DNA from: an uncultured bacterium
GTDB lineage: Bacteria; Bacillota; Clostridia; Oscillospirales; Acutalibacteraceae
NCBI GenBank assembly: GCA_934875675.1
Contig: CAKXIK010000053.1
Location: 1-17,412, forward strand
Direction of reading: 5' to 3'
Length of the DNA stretch: 17,412 nucleotides
The position numbers and the translations under genes were made by a program. This document shows positions 1-7,302 of the stretch, piece after piece; the first letter of the stretch is position 1, and every line of letters begins with the position of its first letter. The notes beneath the pieces were generated by a model that searched no databases, was not told the DNA's origin, and saw nothing but the letters and a program-made list of their open reading frames with translations.

Positions 1-91
1 TTCCTGCACTCCACACGCCCAGGCAGTCGCCATATGGGGAAGAAAAATGAACAACATTCTTGTTTGTAACCTTGTTGACCGTGATTTTCAT
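1..91 (-). CDS. Truncated 5' end of an unidentified leftward gene
   Basis: Only the first 30 codons are inside the window; the gene runs off the left edge. The start is chosen at the ATG ending at 91 because a purine-rich AAGAAAGGAA lies about 10 bases upstream (101-110) and a good promoter lies behind it. The peptide begins MKITVNKVTNKNVVHF and continues with SSPYGDCLGVWSAG. It has no signal peptide and no motif I recognise. A second ATG at 100 opens another uninterrupted frame, but it abuts the Shine-Dalgarno sequence, so it is less likely. Function unknown. Confidence 0.5.
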   Translation of the reverse strand, partial: MKITVNKVTNKNVVHFSSPYGDCLGVWSAG

Positions 92-127
92 CCGTTTGCA
101 TTCCTTTCTTCCGTTTTTGGTGGCTTT

Positions 128-156
128 ATTTTAGCATAACTGCCGGAAGCTTGCAA
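128..156 (-). promoter_or_regulatory. SigA-type promoter for the truncated leftward gene
   Basis: On the minus strand TTGCAA (156-151), a 17-base spacer and TAAAAT (133-128) form a near-consensus promoter, with TGC directly before the -10 (extended -10). Transcription would start near 121, giving a leader of about 30 bases. Confidence 0.6.
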
Positions 157-250
157 GAAAAAATGTGCGAAGAATGTCGAATTGCTGCTATTTATTTGTT
201 TCATTCAAAAAAAAGCAGACTGAAAAAATAAAATACGCAAAAAATAATGA

Positions 251-287
251 TTGAAATCTTGCCGGATACTTCTATAATTAGTATAAT
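251..287 (+). promoter_or_regulatory. Overlapping SigA-type promoters for murC
   Basis: Two overlapping candidates are visible: TTGAAA (251-256) with 16 bases to TATAAT (273-278), and TTGCCG (259-264) with 17 bases to TATAAT (282-287). Either gives a leader of roughly 80-90 bases. The rest of the 92-374 gap is AT-rich with no ORF I can support, apart from the divergent promoter at 128-156. Confidence 0.6.
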
Positions 288-374
288 AAAGAATATGGTT
301 AAAAATACAGACAGTCAGTGCTGTTTGCGGATTCGGTTCAAGGATTCCGCATAGAAAGGAATGGTCATTGCGTT

Positions 375-1763
375 ATGGAAAAACAGAATGATTTGCTGGC
401 AGAGGTAAAACGAATTCATTTTGTGGGAATCGGCGGCTCGGGAATGTGCCCAATCGCTGAAATTCTGCATCATGAAGGATATCAGCTGACGGGGTCTGAT
501 GTGAACGAAAGTGATACCTTGACGAGAATTCGCTCCTATGGAATTCCGGTAGCAATGGGGCATCGGGCGGAAAATATTGGGGATGCAGAAGCAGTGGTCT
601 ATTCTGCTGCAATCATGAAAGATAATCCTGAACTTGTGGCGGCAAAGGAACGCGGGATTCCGCTGGTGGAGCGTTCAGTGATGCTTGGCATGGTCTCCCG
701 TCATTATCCGCAAACGGTTGCGGTTGCAGGAACACACGGAAAAACCACGACCACTTCCATGATTACACAGATTTTTCTGGATGCAGACCTTGACCCCACG
801 GTTATCATCGGCGGCAAGCTCCCCAGAATGGGAAGCAGCGGTCGTGTTGGCAAGTCAGACATTATGGTTTGTGAGGCGTGCGAGTATGTTGATACGTTTT
901 TGCAGCTGAACCCGGCAATTGCGGTTGTTCTTAATATCGACGACGATCATCTGGAATATTTTAAATCGGTTGATAATACAATCCGGCATTTCCATCAATT
1001 CTGCCTGCAGACGAGCAGCATGATTGTCGTTAACGGTGATGATGAAAATTCCATGCGTGCGGTGGCGGATTTGGGAGAGAGGGAAATTGTCACCTTTGGC
1101 TTTGCCCCAAAAAATGAGTACTGGGCAAAGGATATCGGGATGGAACCCGGCTCACACGCGCACTTTACCTTAATGCATAAAGAAGAAAAGCTTGCAGATA
1201 TGACGCTGAAAATCCCGGGTCGTCACAATATTTATAATGCCGTGGCTGCTGCTGCGGTTGCGCATAAAATGGGCGTTACTCCGGAACAAATTCGGGACAG
1301 TCTGGATCAGTTTACCGGAGCAGGCCGCCGGTTCGAGGTGCTCGGTCGTCCGGGCGGTATTGTCATTGCCGATGATTACGCACACCATCCCACCGAACTG
1401 CGTGCAACGCTGACGGCGGCAAAGGAAATGGGTTTCCGTAAGGTTTGGGCGGTATTTCAGCCGTTTACGTTTTCGCGCACAAAGATGCTTCTCAATGATT
1501 TTGCCGAGGTGCTTCAGATTGCAGATCATGTTGTCATGACTGAAATCATGGGTTCCCGCGAAATTAACACTTATAATATTTATACCAGTGATCTTGCAGC
1601 AAAGATTCCGGGCAGCGTTTGGTTCAACACCTTTGAAGAGGTGGCGGACTATGTGGTGAAAAATGCACAGCAGGGAGATCTGGTGATTACGCTGGGCTGC
1701 GGGGATATTTACAAGGCTGCCAAGATTATGTTGAAGAAATATGACGCATTGGGTTTGAAATAA
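375..1763 (+). CDS. murC: UDP-N-acetylmuramate--L-alanine ligase (MurC)
   Basis: Cytoplasmic Mur ligase that adds L-alanine to UDP-N-acetylmuramic acid with ATP, the first amino-acid step of the peptidoglycan stem peptide. The 462-residue length is normal for MurC. In order: a Rossmann-like UDP-binding domain with HFVGIGGSGM at 15-24; the ATP-binding P-loop GTHGKTTTT at 119-127; the segment CEACEYVDTFL at 166-176; NIDDDHLEYF at 187-196, which holds the conserved Mur-ligase histidine; and a C-terminal domain carrying DDYAHHPTE. The frame is open upstream to a GTG at 318, but homology begins at the ATG at 375, with AGAAAGGA at 353-360 as the probable ribosome binding site (a long 14-base spacing). 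It appears to be monocistronic, behind its own promoters, and converges on the esterase gene. Confidence 0.95.
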   Translation: MEKQNDLLAEVKRIHFVGIGGSGMCPIAEILHHEGYQLTGSDVNESDTLTRIRSYGIPVAMGHRAENIGDAEAVVYSAAIMKDNPELVAAKERGIPLVERSVMLGMVSRHYPQTVAVAGTHGKTTTTSMITQIFLDADLDPTVIIGGKLPRMGSSGRVGKSDIMVCEACEYVDTFLQLNPAIAVVLNIDDDHLEYFKSVDNTIRHFHQFCLQTSSMIVVNGDDENSMRAVADLGEREIVTFGFAPKNEYWAKDIGMEPGSHAHFTLMHKEEKLADMTLKIPGRHNIYNAVAAAAVAHKMGVTPEQIRDSLDQFTGAGRRFEVLGRPGGIVIADDYAHHPTELRATLTAAKEMGFRKVWAVFQPFTFSRTKMLLNDFAEVLQIADHVVMTEIMGSREINTYNIYTSDLAAKIPGSVWFNTFEEVADYVVKNAQQGDLVITLGCGDIYKAAKIMLKKYDALGLK

Positions 1764-1767
1764 AAAA

Positions 1768-1891
1768 CCGGCTTTTAGAGCGATGTGATGAGAAACACTT
1801 GTAGAGATGAATATGATTCGCCAGCAAGTAGTTTATAGGCTCTGCTACAAAGTTTTTCTCACATTGCCCCGTTTAGCCGGGAGAGTTTTTT
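1768..1891. terminator. Long imperfect hairpin between convergent genes; terminator or structured RNA
   Basis: CCGGCT (1768-1773) pairs with AGCCGG (1875-1880). Inside, CGATGTGA (1781-1788) pairs with TCACATTG (1859-1866), GAAA (1792-1795) with TTTC (1855-1858), and TTGTAG (1799-1804) with CTACAA (1845-1850), leaving an apical region of about 40 bases. On the minus strand the stem is followed immediately by U6 (1767-1762), a good terminator ending for the esterase gene. On the plus strand a U6 lies five bases past the stem (1886-1891). It is much larger than a usual terminator, so a structured RNA or a palindromic element is also possible. Confidence 0.5.
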
Positions 1892-1901
1892 AAAAGATCG
1901 T

Positions 1902-2651
1902 TTATTTTTTCAGGAATTCTGCTGTTTTTTGAAAAAGAAGTTTGTTTTCATTTCCAAGCACACAAACATGACCGCTTTCCGGAAGTTCCAAGAGCTCCTT
2001 TTGGGAAGAAGAAGTCCGTTGCATAATCCAGTCAGCCGATTCCGGGCGTACGGTTTCGTCATGTCCGGCACGTACCACCAGCAGCGGACAGGTCACTTTC
2101 GGGAGCTCACGCCGAACCTGATGTGCCAGACGGTTGAACTCTGCAACACTGTGAAAGAACAGCCCGTTATATCCCACAGAAAAAGGATCCTGGCTGGATG
2201 ACGGTTCGTTGGAAGACGGCCGCTGCCAATACGGATAAAACGGAGAGACAATCCGAGCAAGAGGCGCCCAGCGATTATAGACGCGCAAAGCCGCAGCAAC
2301 GGGTACGGCACGGTAAACAGGGCGATTGGCTGCGGTATAGAGAGCCAGTGCACCCCCCATAGAAAGACCGACCACGCTGATCTTTTTGCACTGCTTAGCC
2401 AGTTGGTCAAAGCCAAACAGCGCGTCATGAATCCAATCTTCCTTGTGCACGTTTGCCATTGCGCGTTCATTACCATTATGTCCGCGCAGACTGATTCCTT
2501 TTACAGTAAAACCTTCTGCGGCAAGATAACGACCGAACGGCACCATATTGGCGATACTTCCTGTGAAGCCGTGTAAAATCAGCACGCCGTGTTCTCGGCT
2601 TCCGGCATAATCAAACGGACGGCAAAGCGGATTAGAGGAAAGATCAATCAT
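1902..2651 (-). CDS. Alpha/beta-hydrolase, Est30-type carboxylesterase
   Basis: Cytosolic alpha/beta-hydrolase resembling the Geobacillus Est30 / B. subtilis YvaK carboxylesterases, which hydrolyse short- to medium-chain carboxylic esters. The natural substrate is unknown. The 249-residue length matches that family. The oxyanion segment LILHGFTGS is at 24-32, the nucleophile elbow GLSMGG at 95-100 (Ser97), and the other triad residues are probably Asp198 (GHDETV) and His228 (ESGHVCV). No signal peptide is present. The ATG at 2651 is chosen because AAAGGG (2668-2663) lies 11 bases upstream; a GTG four codons earlier overlaps that site. In Bacillus the homologue often sits beside secG-rnr-smpB, which is not the case here. 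Confidence 0.88.
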   Translation of the reverse strand: MIDLSSNPLCRPFDYAGSREHGVLILHGFTGSIANMVPFGRYLAAEGFTVKGISLRGHNGNERAMANVHKEDWIHDALFGFDQLAKQCKKISVVGLSMGGALALYTAANRPVYRAVPVAAALRVYNRWAPLARIVSPFYPYWQRPSSNEPSSSQDPFSVGYNGLFFHSVAEFNRLAHQVRRELPKVTCPLLVVRAGHDETVRPESADWIMQRTSSSQKELLELPESGHVCVLGNENKLLFQKTAEFLKK

Positions 2652-2699
2652 CAAAAAGCACACCCTTTCGACAAAATTAAGATTTCATCAGCAATTTAG

Positions 2700-2715
2700 C
2701 AAAATTTAAATTTTG
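2700..2715. repeat. 16-bp perfect AT-rich palindrome in the esterase leader
   Basis: CAAAATTT followed directly by AAATTTTG, a perfect dyad between the likely transcription start and the esterase start codon. It could be an operator for a dimeric regulator, or chance in AT-rich DNA. Confidence 0.4.
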
Positions 2716-2725
2716 TTGCAAAGAA

Positions 2726-2767
2726 ATTATATGAGTTTATTTTACTGTTTTCCATAAAAAACTGCAA
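2726..2767 (-). promoter_or_regulatory. Promoter(s) for the esterase gene
   Basis: On the minus strand TTGCAG (2767-2762), 17 bases and TAAAAT (2744-2739) form one candidate. A consensus TATAAT (2731-2726) lies just downstream, with a poorer TGGAAA 17 bases ahead of it. Both give a leader of 60-80 bases containing the palindrome at 2700-2715. Confidence 0.5.
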
Positions 2768-2794
2768 GCATATTCCAAAATTGAAAACAAGCGT

Positions 2795-2823
2795 TTGACG
2801 TTAGGTAATTTTTGTTATACAAT
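2795..2823 (+). promoter_or_regulatory. SigA-type promoter for the phosphohexomutase gene
   Basis: TTGACG (2795-2800), 17 bases and TACAAT (2818-2823). Transcription from about 2830 gives a leader of about 105 bases that includes the hairpin at 2878-2903. Confidence 0.65.
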
Positions 2824-2877
2824 AAGATTAGGAATCGATACCATTGTCAATTTGAATTTCGGATGAATAAGAATGAA

Positions 2878-2903
2878 AGATTGAAAGATAACTCTTTCAA
2901 TCT
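2878..2903 (+). repeat. Perfect 11-bp stem, 4-base loop in the phosphohexomutase leader
   Basis: AGATTGAAAGA (2878-2888), TAAC, then TCTTTCAATCT (2893-2903). A weaker GCAAA-TT-TTTGC dyad follows at 2904-2915, ending just before the Shine-Dalgarno sequence. No U tract follows, so it is not a classical terminator. It may stabilise the mRNA, control translation, or be an operator. Confidence 0.6.
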
Positions 2904-2936
2904 GCAAATTTTTGCTGGAAAGGAATGGAGAATACG

Positions 2937-4655
2937 ATGACAGCAACAGAGCGTTATCAAATTTGGTGTGAGAAGGCAACTGAGGATGTTGATCTGGTTA
3001 CAGAATTACAAAAAATAGCTGGGAATGAGTCCGAGATAACCGAGCGTTTCAGCAATGACCTTGTGTTTGGCACCGGAGGCCTGCGCGGTGTAATTGGAGC
3101 GGGAACCTCCCTGATGAATATTTACACGGTTCGTCGGGCAACACAAGGCTTGGCGGATTACATTTTGCAGCAAAAGCCTCAGGGAGCTTCTGTGGCGATT
3201 GCTTATGATTCCAGAATTAAATCGGAGCTTTTTTCAAAGGAAGCTGCTGCGGTTATGGCTGGAAACGGAATTCATGCGTATATTTATCCGGAATTGATGC
3301 CAACACCAATGCTTTCGTTTGCGGTGCGTGCACTGAATGCACAGGGAGGCATCAATGTTACTGCCAGCCATAATCCTTCCAAGTATAACGGATATAAGGT
3401 CTATGGTGCCGATGGCTGTCAGCTCACAGATGATGCAGCAGGGGCGGTGTTCCGCTGTATTGAAAAGGTTGACCTGTTCGACGGTGTGAAGCGTGTTGAT
3501 TTTGAGCAAGGCGTCAAGGAAAATTTGATTTCTTTCATCGGTGATGAGGTGCAGCAACGCTATCTGGATGCAGTGCAGAGTCAGGCTGTGCATACCGATG
3601 TGTGCAAAAAAGCAGGACTCAAGGTGATTTACACGCCCCTCAACGGAGCAGGAAACAAACCGGTGCGTGCGATTATGAAGCGGATTGGTGTGGAGCATGT
3701 AGCGGTGGTGCCGGAGCAGGAAAAGCCGGATGGAACCTTCCCGACCTGCCCGTATCCAAATCCGGAAATTCGTCAGGTGTTTGAATGCGGACTGAAAATG
3801 GCCAAAGAAGATGAGCCGGATTTATTGCTCGCAACTGATCCGGATTCTGACCGTGTGGGTATTGCTGCACGGGATGGGGATGATTATCGCTTATTTACCG
3901 GCAATGAAGTGGGAGCAATGCTGCTCAACTACATTCTCTCCCAACGTTCTGCACAGGGAACGCTGCCCCAAAAGCCTGTTACGGTCAAGACGATTGTGAC
4001 GACCCCGATCATTTATTCAATTGCAAAAAAATACGGCTGTGAGGTTGTGGATGTTCTCACAGGATTCAAGTATATTGGCGAAAAAATCGGGGAGCTGGAA
4101 AAAGCAGGGGAGGAATCCCGCTATGTTCTCGGATTTGAAGAAAGCTATGGCTATCTGTCCGGTTCCTATGTCCGTGATAAAGATGCTGTTTTTGCCGCTA
4201 TGATGATTTGTGAGATGGCTGCGTTTTATAAGCTCCAAGGCAAGAGCCTTGTGGATGTGATTCAGGATATTTACCGCGAGTTTGGTTACTATATCAATTC
4301 GGTTTCCAATTTTGAATGCAGTGGTTTGGCAGGCATGCAGAAAATGCAGGAGATTATGGACAGCCTGCGTGCGGCAGCTCCTGCAGAAATTGGCGGTGTT
4401 GCGGTGGAATCCATTGCAGATTATTATCGTTCCGAAAAAACAGTCTGTGCTACCGGTGAAAAAGAGAAAATTTACCTGCCAAAGTCCAACGTGCTTTCCT
4501 TTATGCTCGCAGGCGGAGCAAATGCAGTGGTTCGTCCTTCCGGCACGGAACCGAAAATTAAAGTCTATGTTGCGGCAAGCGGAAAGACAAAGGAGAATGC
4601 AGAGATGCTTTCTAAGTCGTTGCTGGCTGCGATTACCAAATTAATGGGATTTTAA
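2937..4655 (+). CDS. Alpha-D-phosphohexomutase (phosphoglucomutase/phosphomannomutase)
   Basis: Interconverts hexose 1- and 6-phosphates (glucose and probably mannose), linking glycolysis to glycogen and cell-wall sugar nucleotides. The 572-residue length fits the large clostridial/Bacillus PgcA-type enzymes. All four signature loops are present: the phosphoserine loop TASHNP at 142-147 (Ser144), the Mg2+ loop DPDSD at 301-305, the sugar-binding loop GFEES at 399-403, and the phosphate-binding loop RPSGTEPK from 533. The ATG at 2937 has GGAG six bases upstream; the in-frame ATG at 2925 directly abuts AAAGGA and is less likely. It is followed by a strong bidirectional terminator. The sequence alone does not settle glucose versus mannose preference. 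Confidence 0.93.
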   Translation: MTATERYQIWCEKATEDVDLVTELQKIAGNESEITERFSNDLVFGTGGLRGVIGAGTSLMNIYTVRRATQGLADYILQQKPQGASVAIAYDSRIKSELFSKEAAAVMAGNGIHAYIYPELMPTPMLSFAVRALNAQGGINVTASHNPSKYNGYKVYGADGCQLTDDAAGAVFRCIEKVDLFDGVKRVDFEQGVKENLISFIGDEVQQRYLDAVQSQAVHTDVCKKAGLKVIYTPLNGAGNKPVRAIMKRIGVEHVAVVPEQEKPDGTFPTCPYPNPEIRQVFECGLKMAKEDEPDLLLATDPDSDRVGIAARDGDDYRLFTGNEVGAMLLNYILSQRSAQGTLPQKPVTVKTIVTTPIIYSIAKKYGCEVVDVLTGFKYIGEKIGELEKAGEESRYVLGFEESYGYLSGSYVRDKDAVFAAMMICEMAAFYKLQGKSLVDVIQDIYREFGYYINSVSNFECSGLAGMQKMQEIMDSLRAAAPAEIGGVAVESIADYYRSEKTVCATGEKEKIYLPKSNVLSFMLAGGANAVVRPSGTEPKIKVYVAASGKTKENAEMLSKSLLAAITKLMGF

Positions 4656-4671
4656 GCAAAAAATAAATAAG

Positions 4672-4723
4672 AAAAGCCATTCGGAAAGTAGGCGCTGAGA
4701 ACGCTGCTCCCGAATGGCTTTTT
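4672..4723. terminator. Bidirectional Rho-independent terminator
   Basis: AAAAGCCATTCGG (4672-4684) pairs perfectly with CCGAATGGCTTTT (4710-4722), with a 25-base apical region. On the plus strand the stem ends in T5; on the minus strand it ends in TTTTC and then AT-rich sequence. It serves both the phosphohexomutase and the convergent DUF4434 gene. Confidence 0.85.
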
Positions 4724-4738
4724 CATTAATTGTTATAT

Positions 4739-5716
4739 TTATGGACGTTTGCCGGTAACCTTCTGAACAAAATCACAATATTCGTTGTAGTAACGAATCG
4801 ATTCCGGATGACCGCAGAACGCGATGGTGCCGGGCTTGTTGAAGATGCCAAGGTATTGGTAGCATAATACGGTATCCACATATGGGGAAATGGATTCTAA
4901 CTGACGTTCTACTCGTTCCATGCAGGCAGGAACGAGTGCGCTGTAATATACCTCTCCCTCAAATTCAAAAACTTCCATATCTGCCCACAAGGCGCTTCGG
5001 CCTGCGGCATCATGTGCTTTTCGAAGTGCCGCATAGTAGGCTTTGGTTTCTTCCGGCTTGGATTTTTGAACGCCGATTTCGTCCTGATATGCAACGATGT
5101 CAACATCCAGACGTTTCAGCTGTTCAATGTAATGTTCATCCGCTTTTAGCAGATTGGTACCATACGGAGCAATCATAGTTTTTTTGCTTGCGTCAAGCTG
5201 ATGTGCAAAGGCGGAATAACGGTTGACGTAAGTGATGAACTCCTCCAAAAAATATGGCTCAATGCAGGTTTCATCCGGGAAGTACCATCCGTAAAAACTC
5301 GGATGATGGCCATAGTATTTGGTAAGCTCGGTCATGGCAGTAAATGCGCGCTGTGTTACTTCTTCGCTTGTCATGTTTTCCAGAGTGTGTTCCCAGTTAC
5401 CATAAAATCCACAGGAAACAAAAACCTTTATGCCGCATTTGTCGGCTTCATCCAACAAAATTTCAATTGGATTCTTGCATTCCATATCCTCGGCAAAAGG
5501 AAAAATATCTGTTGGAAAATAGCTTTCAGCATAGGTGTCGTACACCATTGATGTACACATTAAAACCATGTATTTCATGCCAACATCATGAATTTCATCT
5601 ACTTTTGCGCGCCATTGTGCCTCCGTAAAATGACGACAAATTGGGTTCCAGTATTTTCCTTCCGGAATATTGTGATGCCAGAACTCAAACCAGGTTCCTT
5701 CAATTGTTTTCAACAT
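4739..5716 (-). CDS. DUF4434-type TIM-barrel protein, glycoside-hydrolase-like
   Basis: The 325-residue protein resembles DUF4434 proteins, a poorly characterised family with a predicted glycoside-hydrolase-like barrel. Supporting segments are GTWFEFWHHN near the N terminus, VSCGFYGNWE around 100-109, FYGWYFPDET at 141-150 with acidic residues at 148-149 that could be catalytic, and YQDEIGVQ at 210-217. Many barrel hydrolases of this class are exported, but there is no signal peptide or membrane segment here, so a cytosolic role is inferred. The ATG at 5716 has GAAAGGA about 11 bases upstream. It is a single-gene unit between its own -10 and the terminator at 4672-4723, with no sugar transporter or regulator nearby to hint at a substrate. 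The family call is from memory of motifs. Confidence 0.7.
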   Translation of the reverse strand: MLKTIEGTWFEFWHHNIPEGKYWNPICRHFTEAQWRAKVDEIHDVGMKYMVLMCTSMVYDTYAESYFPTDIFPFAEDMECKNPIEILLDEADKCGIKVFVSCGFYGNWEHTLENMTSEEVTQRAFTAMTELTKYYGHHPSFYGWYFPDETCIEPYFLEEFITYVNRYSAFAHQLDASKKTMIAPYGTNLLKADEHYIEQLKRLDVDIVAYQDEIGVQKSKPEETKAYYAALRKAHDAAGRSALWADMEVFEFEGEVYYSALVPACMERVERQLESISPYVDTVLCYQYLGIFNKPGTIAFCGHPESIRYYNEYCDFVQKVTGKRP

Positions 5717-5759
5717 CGGAAAATCGATCCTTTCTCTTCTGGATAATAGTTTTATCTTT

Positions 5760-5765
5760 ATTATA
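5760..5765 (-). promoter_or_regulatory. Probable -10 element of the DUF4434 gene
   Basis: Consensus TATAAT on the minus strand, placed to give a 5' leader of about 37 bases. I see no good -35 at the right distance, so the promoter may need an activator. Confidence 0.45.
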
Positions 5766-5848
5766 CGATTGCTTTGAGAAAAAACATAGAAGAAGATTTA
5801 TCGATTGATATGTAGTTTTTCTCGAAATTACGGATGAGCAGGGTGGAA

Positions 5849-5959
5849 ATGAAACACAATTACCATATCAGTGAGAAAAACAAGAAAACGCTTGCGGATT
5901 TGCACCGTATAAGGATAAAAACTGCAAGAAAAAATGACATGGCCAGCATGACCATATGA
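5849..5959 (+). CDS. Possible 36-residue lysine-rich small protein
   Basis: This lies in the 370-base gap between the divergent DUF4434 start and the pfkA end. The ATG at 5849 is preceded by AGGG (5840-5843) with five bases of spacing. An in-frame ATG at 5834 has no ribosome binding site. The peptide begins MKHNYHISEKNKKTLADL, is basic and probably helical, and ends 16 bases before a 14-bp hairpin. I see no clear promoter upstream (5766-5840) and recognise no family. It could be a genuine small protein, a fragment of a decayed gene, or chance. Confidence 0.3.
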   Translation: MKHNYHISEKNKKTLADLHRIRIKTARKNDMASMTI

Positions 5960-5975
5960 TGAATACGAATTTGCA

Positions 5976-6019
5976 AAATAATGAGGCGGATGATTCGAAA
6001 ATCTCCCGCCTCATTATTT
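5976..6019. terminator. Hairpin terminator between pfkA and the small ORF
   Basis: AAATAATGAGGCGG (5976-5989) pairs perfectly with CCGCCTCATTATTT (6006-6019). An inner GATT-CGAA-AATC (5992-6003) extends the stem over a small internal loop. The stem ends in A/T tracts on both strands, so it is probably bidirectional and is the likely end of the pfkA transcript. Bases 6020-6085 hold nothing else I can name. Confidence 0.7.
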
Positions 6020-6085
6020 ATACGCCATTTAAGGAAAACGTTCTCTGGTCTCAGGAGTAAGTGTTAAAAATGGCACTCAAGAAGA

Positions 6086-7165
6086 TTAATCGCCAAAGCA
6101 GATGCCGATGGCCTTAGCCTGTTTTACGGTTTCGCAATCTTTTGGAACCAGCTTTAGTTTGCCGGCAACTTCGCCGAGTGCAACCGGTTCAATCGTATCG
6201 CCGTGCAATGCCACCATGTATCCGTACTGTTTCTTTGCAATCAATTCAGCGGCGGCGGCACCGAATCGTGTCGCCAGGACACGGTCATAGGGACAAGGAC
6301 TTCCGCCACGCTGAAAATGCCCCGGAACCGTAACCCGAATTTCCTGACCGGTTTTATCCTGTAGTTCTTTGGCAAGCTTATAGGCAACGGACGGATATGT
6401 TTCCTCTGCACGCTTCTGCTTGAGTTCTTTTTTACTTAGGGCGGCATCCTCTATTGAGATGGCACCTTCCGCAATGGCAAGAATAGAAAACTGTTTTCCG
6501 ATTGCAGCACGGCGATCCAGCATTTTAACGACGTTGTCAATCTGATATGGAATTTCAGGCAAAAGGATGGCATCTGCGCTTCCGGCAATTCCGGCGTGCA
6601 GAGTTAGCCAGCCTGCCTTATGCCCCATTAACTCAACTACAAAAATACGTCCGTGAGAGGTTGCGGTCGTATGAATGCAGTCCAATACGTTTGCAGCAAT
6701 ATCCACAGCGCTTTGAAACCCAAAGGTCATATCGGTTCCCCAGATGTCGTTATCAATGGTCTTTGGCATAGAGACAACGTTGAGTCCTTCTTCGCTCAGC
6801 AGGTTGGCAGTTTTATGAGTGCCGTTGCCGCCGAGAACAACCAGGCAATCCAGCTTCATTTTTTTATAGTTGGAAACCATTGCCGCAACCTTATCTACAC
6901 TGTTCTCGTCAATTACCCGCATCATTTTGAATGGCTGCCGCGAGGTACCCAATATCGTGCCGCCAAGGTTTAAAATACCCGAAAAATCTTCATTTTTCAT
7001 CGAACGGTAATCGCCTTCAATCAAGCCGCGATAGCCATCCACAATACCATAAAGTTCCACATCCGAGCCAAACTTTTCATAAAGAGCCTTTGCAACGCCA
7101 CGCAGGGCAGCATTGAGTCCCTGGCAATCTCCACCGCTGGTAAGCAAACCGATTCGTTTCATCAT
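6086..7165 (-). CDS. pfkA: 6-phosphofructokinase (Clostridia GGNGT/PKTIDND type)
   Basis: Phosphorylates fructose 6-phosphate to fructose 1,6-bisphosphate, the committed step of glycolysis. The protein has 359 residues. Motifs in order: nucleotide/PPi loop GGDCQGLNAALRG at 11-23; GGTILGTSR at 68-76; GGNGT at 112-116, where ATP enzymes usually have GGDGS; the catalytic PKTIDND at 134-140; MGHKAGW at 180-186 in place of the common MGRxAGW; and GHFQRGGSPCPYDR. Glycine at the 104-equivalent position favours ATP, while the lysine of PKTIDND is typical of PPi and mixed-substrate enzymes, so the phosphoryl donor is uncertain. Start: the ATG at 7165 lies nine bases after AAAGGA; a TTG six codons earlier is the open-frame limit, and ATG at 7162 is also possible. 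The gap of about 195 bases to ppk1 has no clear promoter. Confidence 0.9.
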   Translation of the reverse strand: MMKRIGLLTSGGDCQGLNAALRGVAKALYEKFGSDVELYGIVDGYRGLIEGDYRSMKNEDFSGILNLGGTILGTSRQPFKMMRVIDENSVDKVAAMVSNYKKMKLDCLVVLGGNGTHKTANLLSEEGLNVVSMPKTIDNDIWGTDMTFGFQSAVDIAANVLDCIHTTATSHGRIFVVELMGHKAGWLTLHAGIAGSADAILLPEIPYQIDNVVKMLDRRAAIGKQFSILAIAEGAISIEDAALSKKELKQKRAEETYPSVAYKLAKELQDKTGQEIRVTVPGHFQRGGSPCPYDRVLATRFGAAAAELIAKKQYGYMVALHGDTIEPVALGEVAGKLKLVPKDCETVKQAKAIGICFGD

Positions 7166-7302
7166 TATTGCGCTTCCTTTCAAATCTTGCTAGTTTTCCA
7201 AAAGATTAAAAATGCGGGCGAGAATGCCGATACATTTTTAATGGATTTCGGCTAAAATAATTTTTCCAATGCAGAGCAATTCGGGTTACGCTGGAAACGG
7301 CA

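Noticed and set aside
318..374. GTG at 318 as the murC start
   Set aside because: MurC homology starts at the ATG at 375. The extension has no family match and includes the Shine-Dalgarno region.
2667..2673. TTCGACA (0A box) before the esterase gene
   Set aside because: It overlaps the ribosome binding site of the gene and is downstream of the promoters; chance occurrence is likely.
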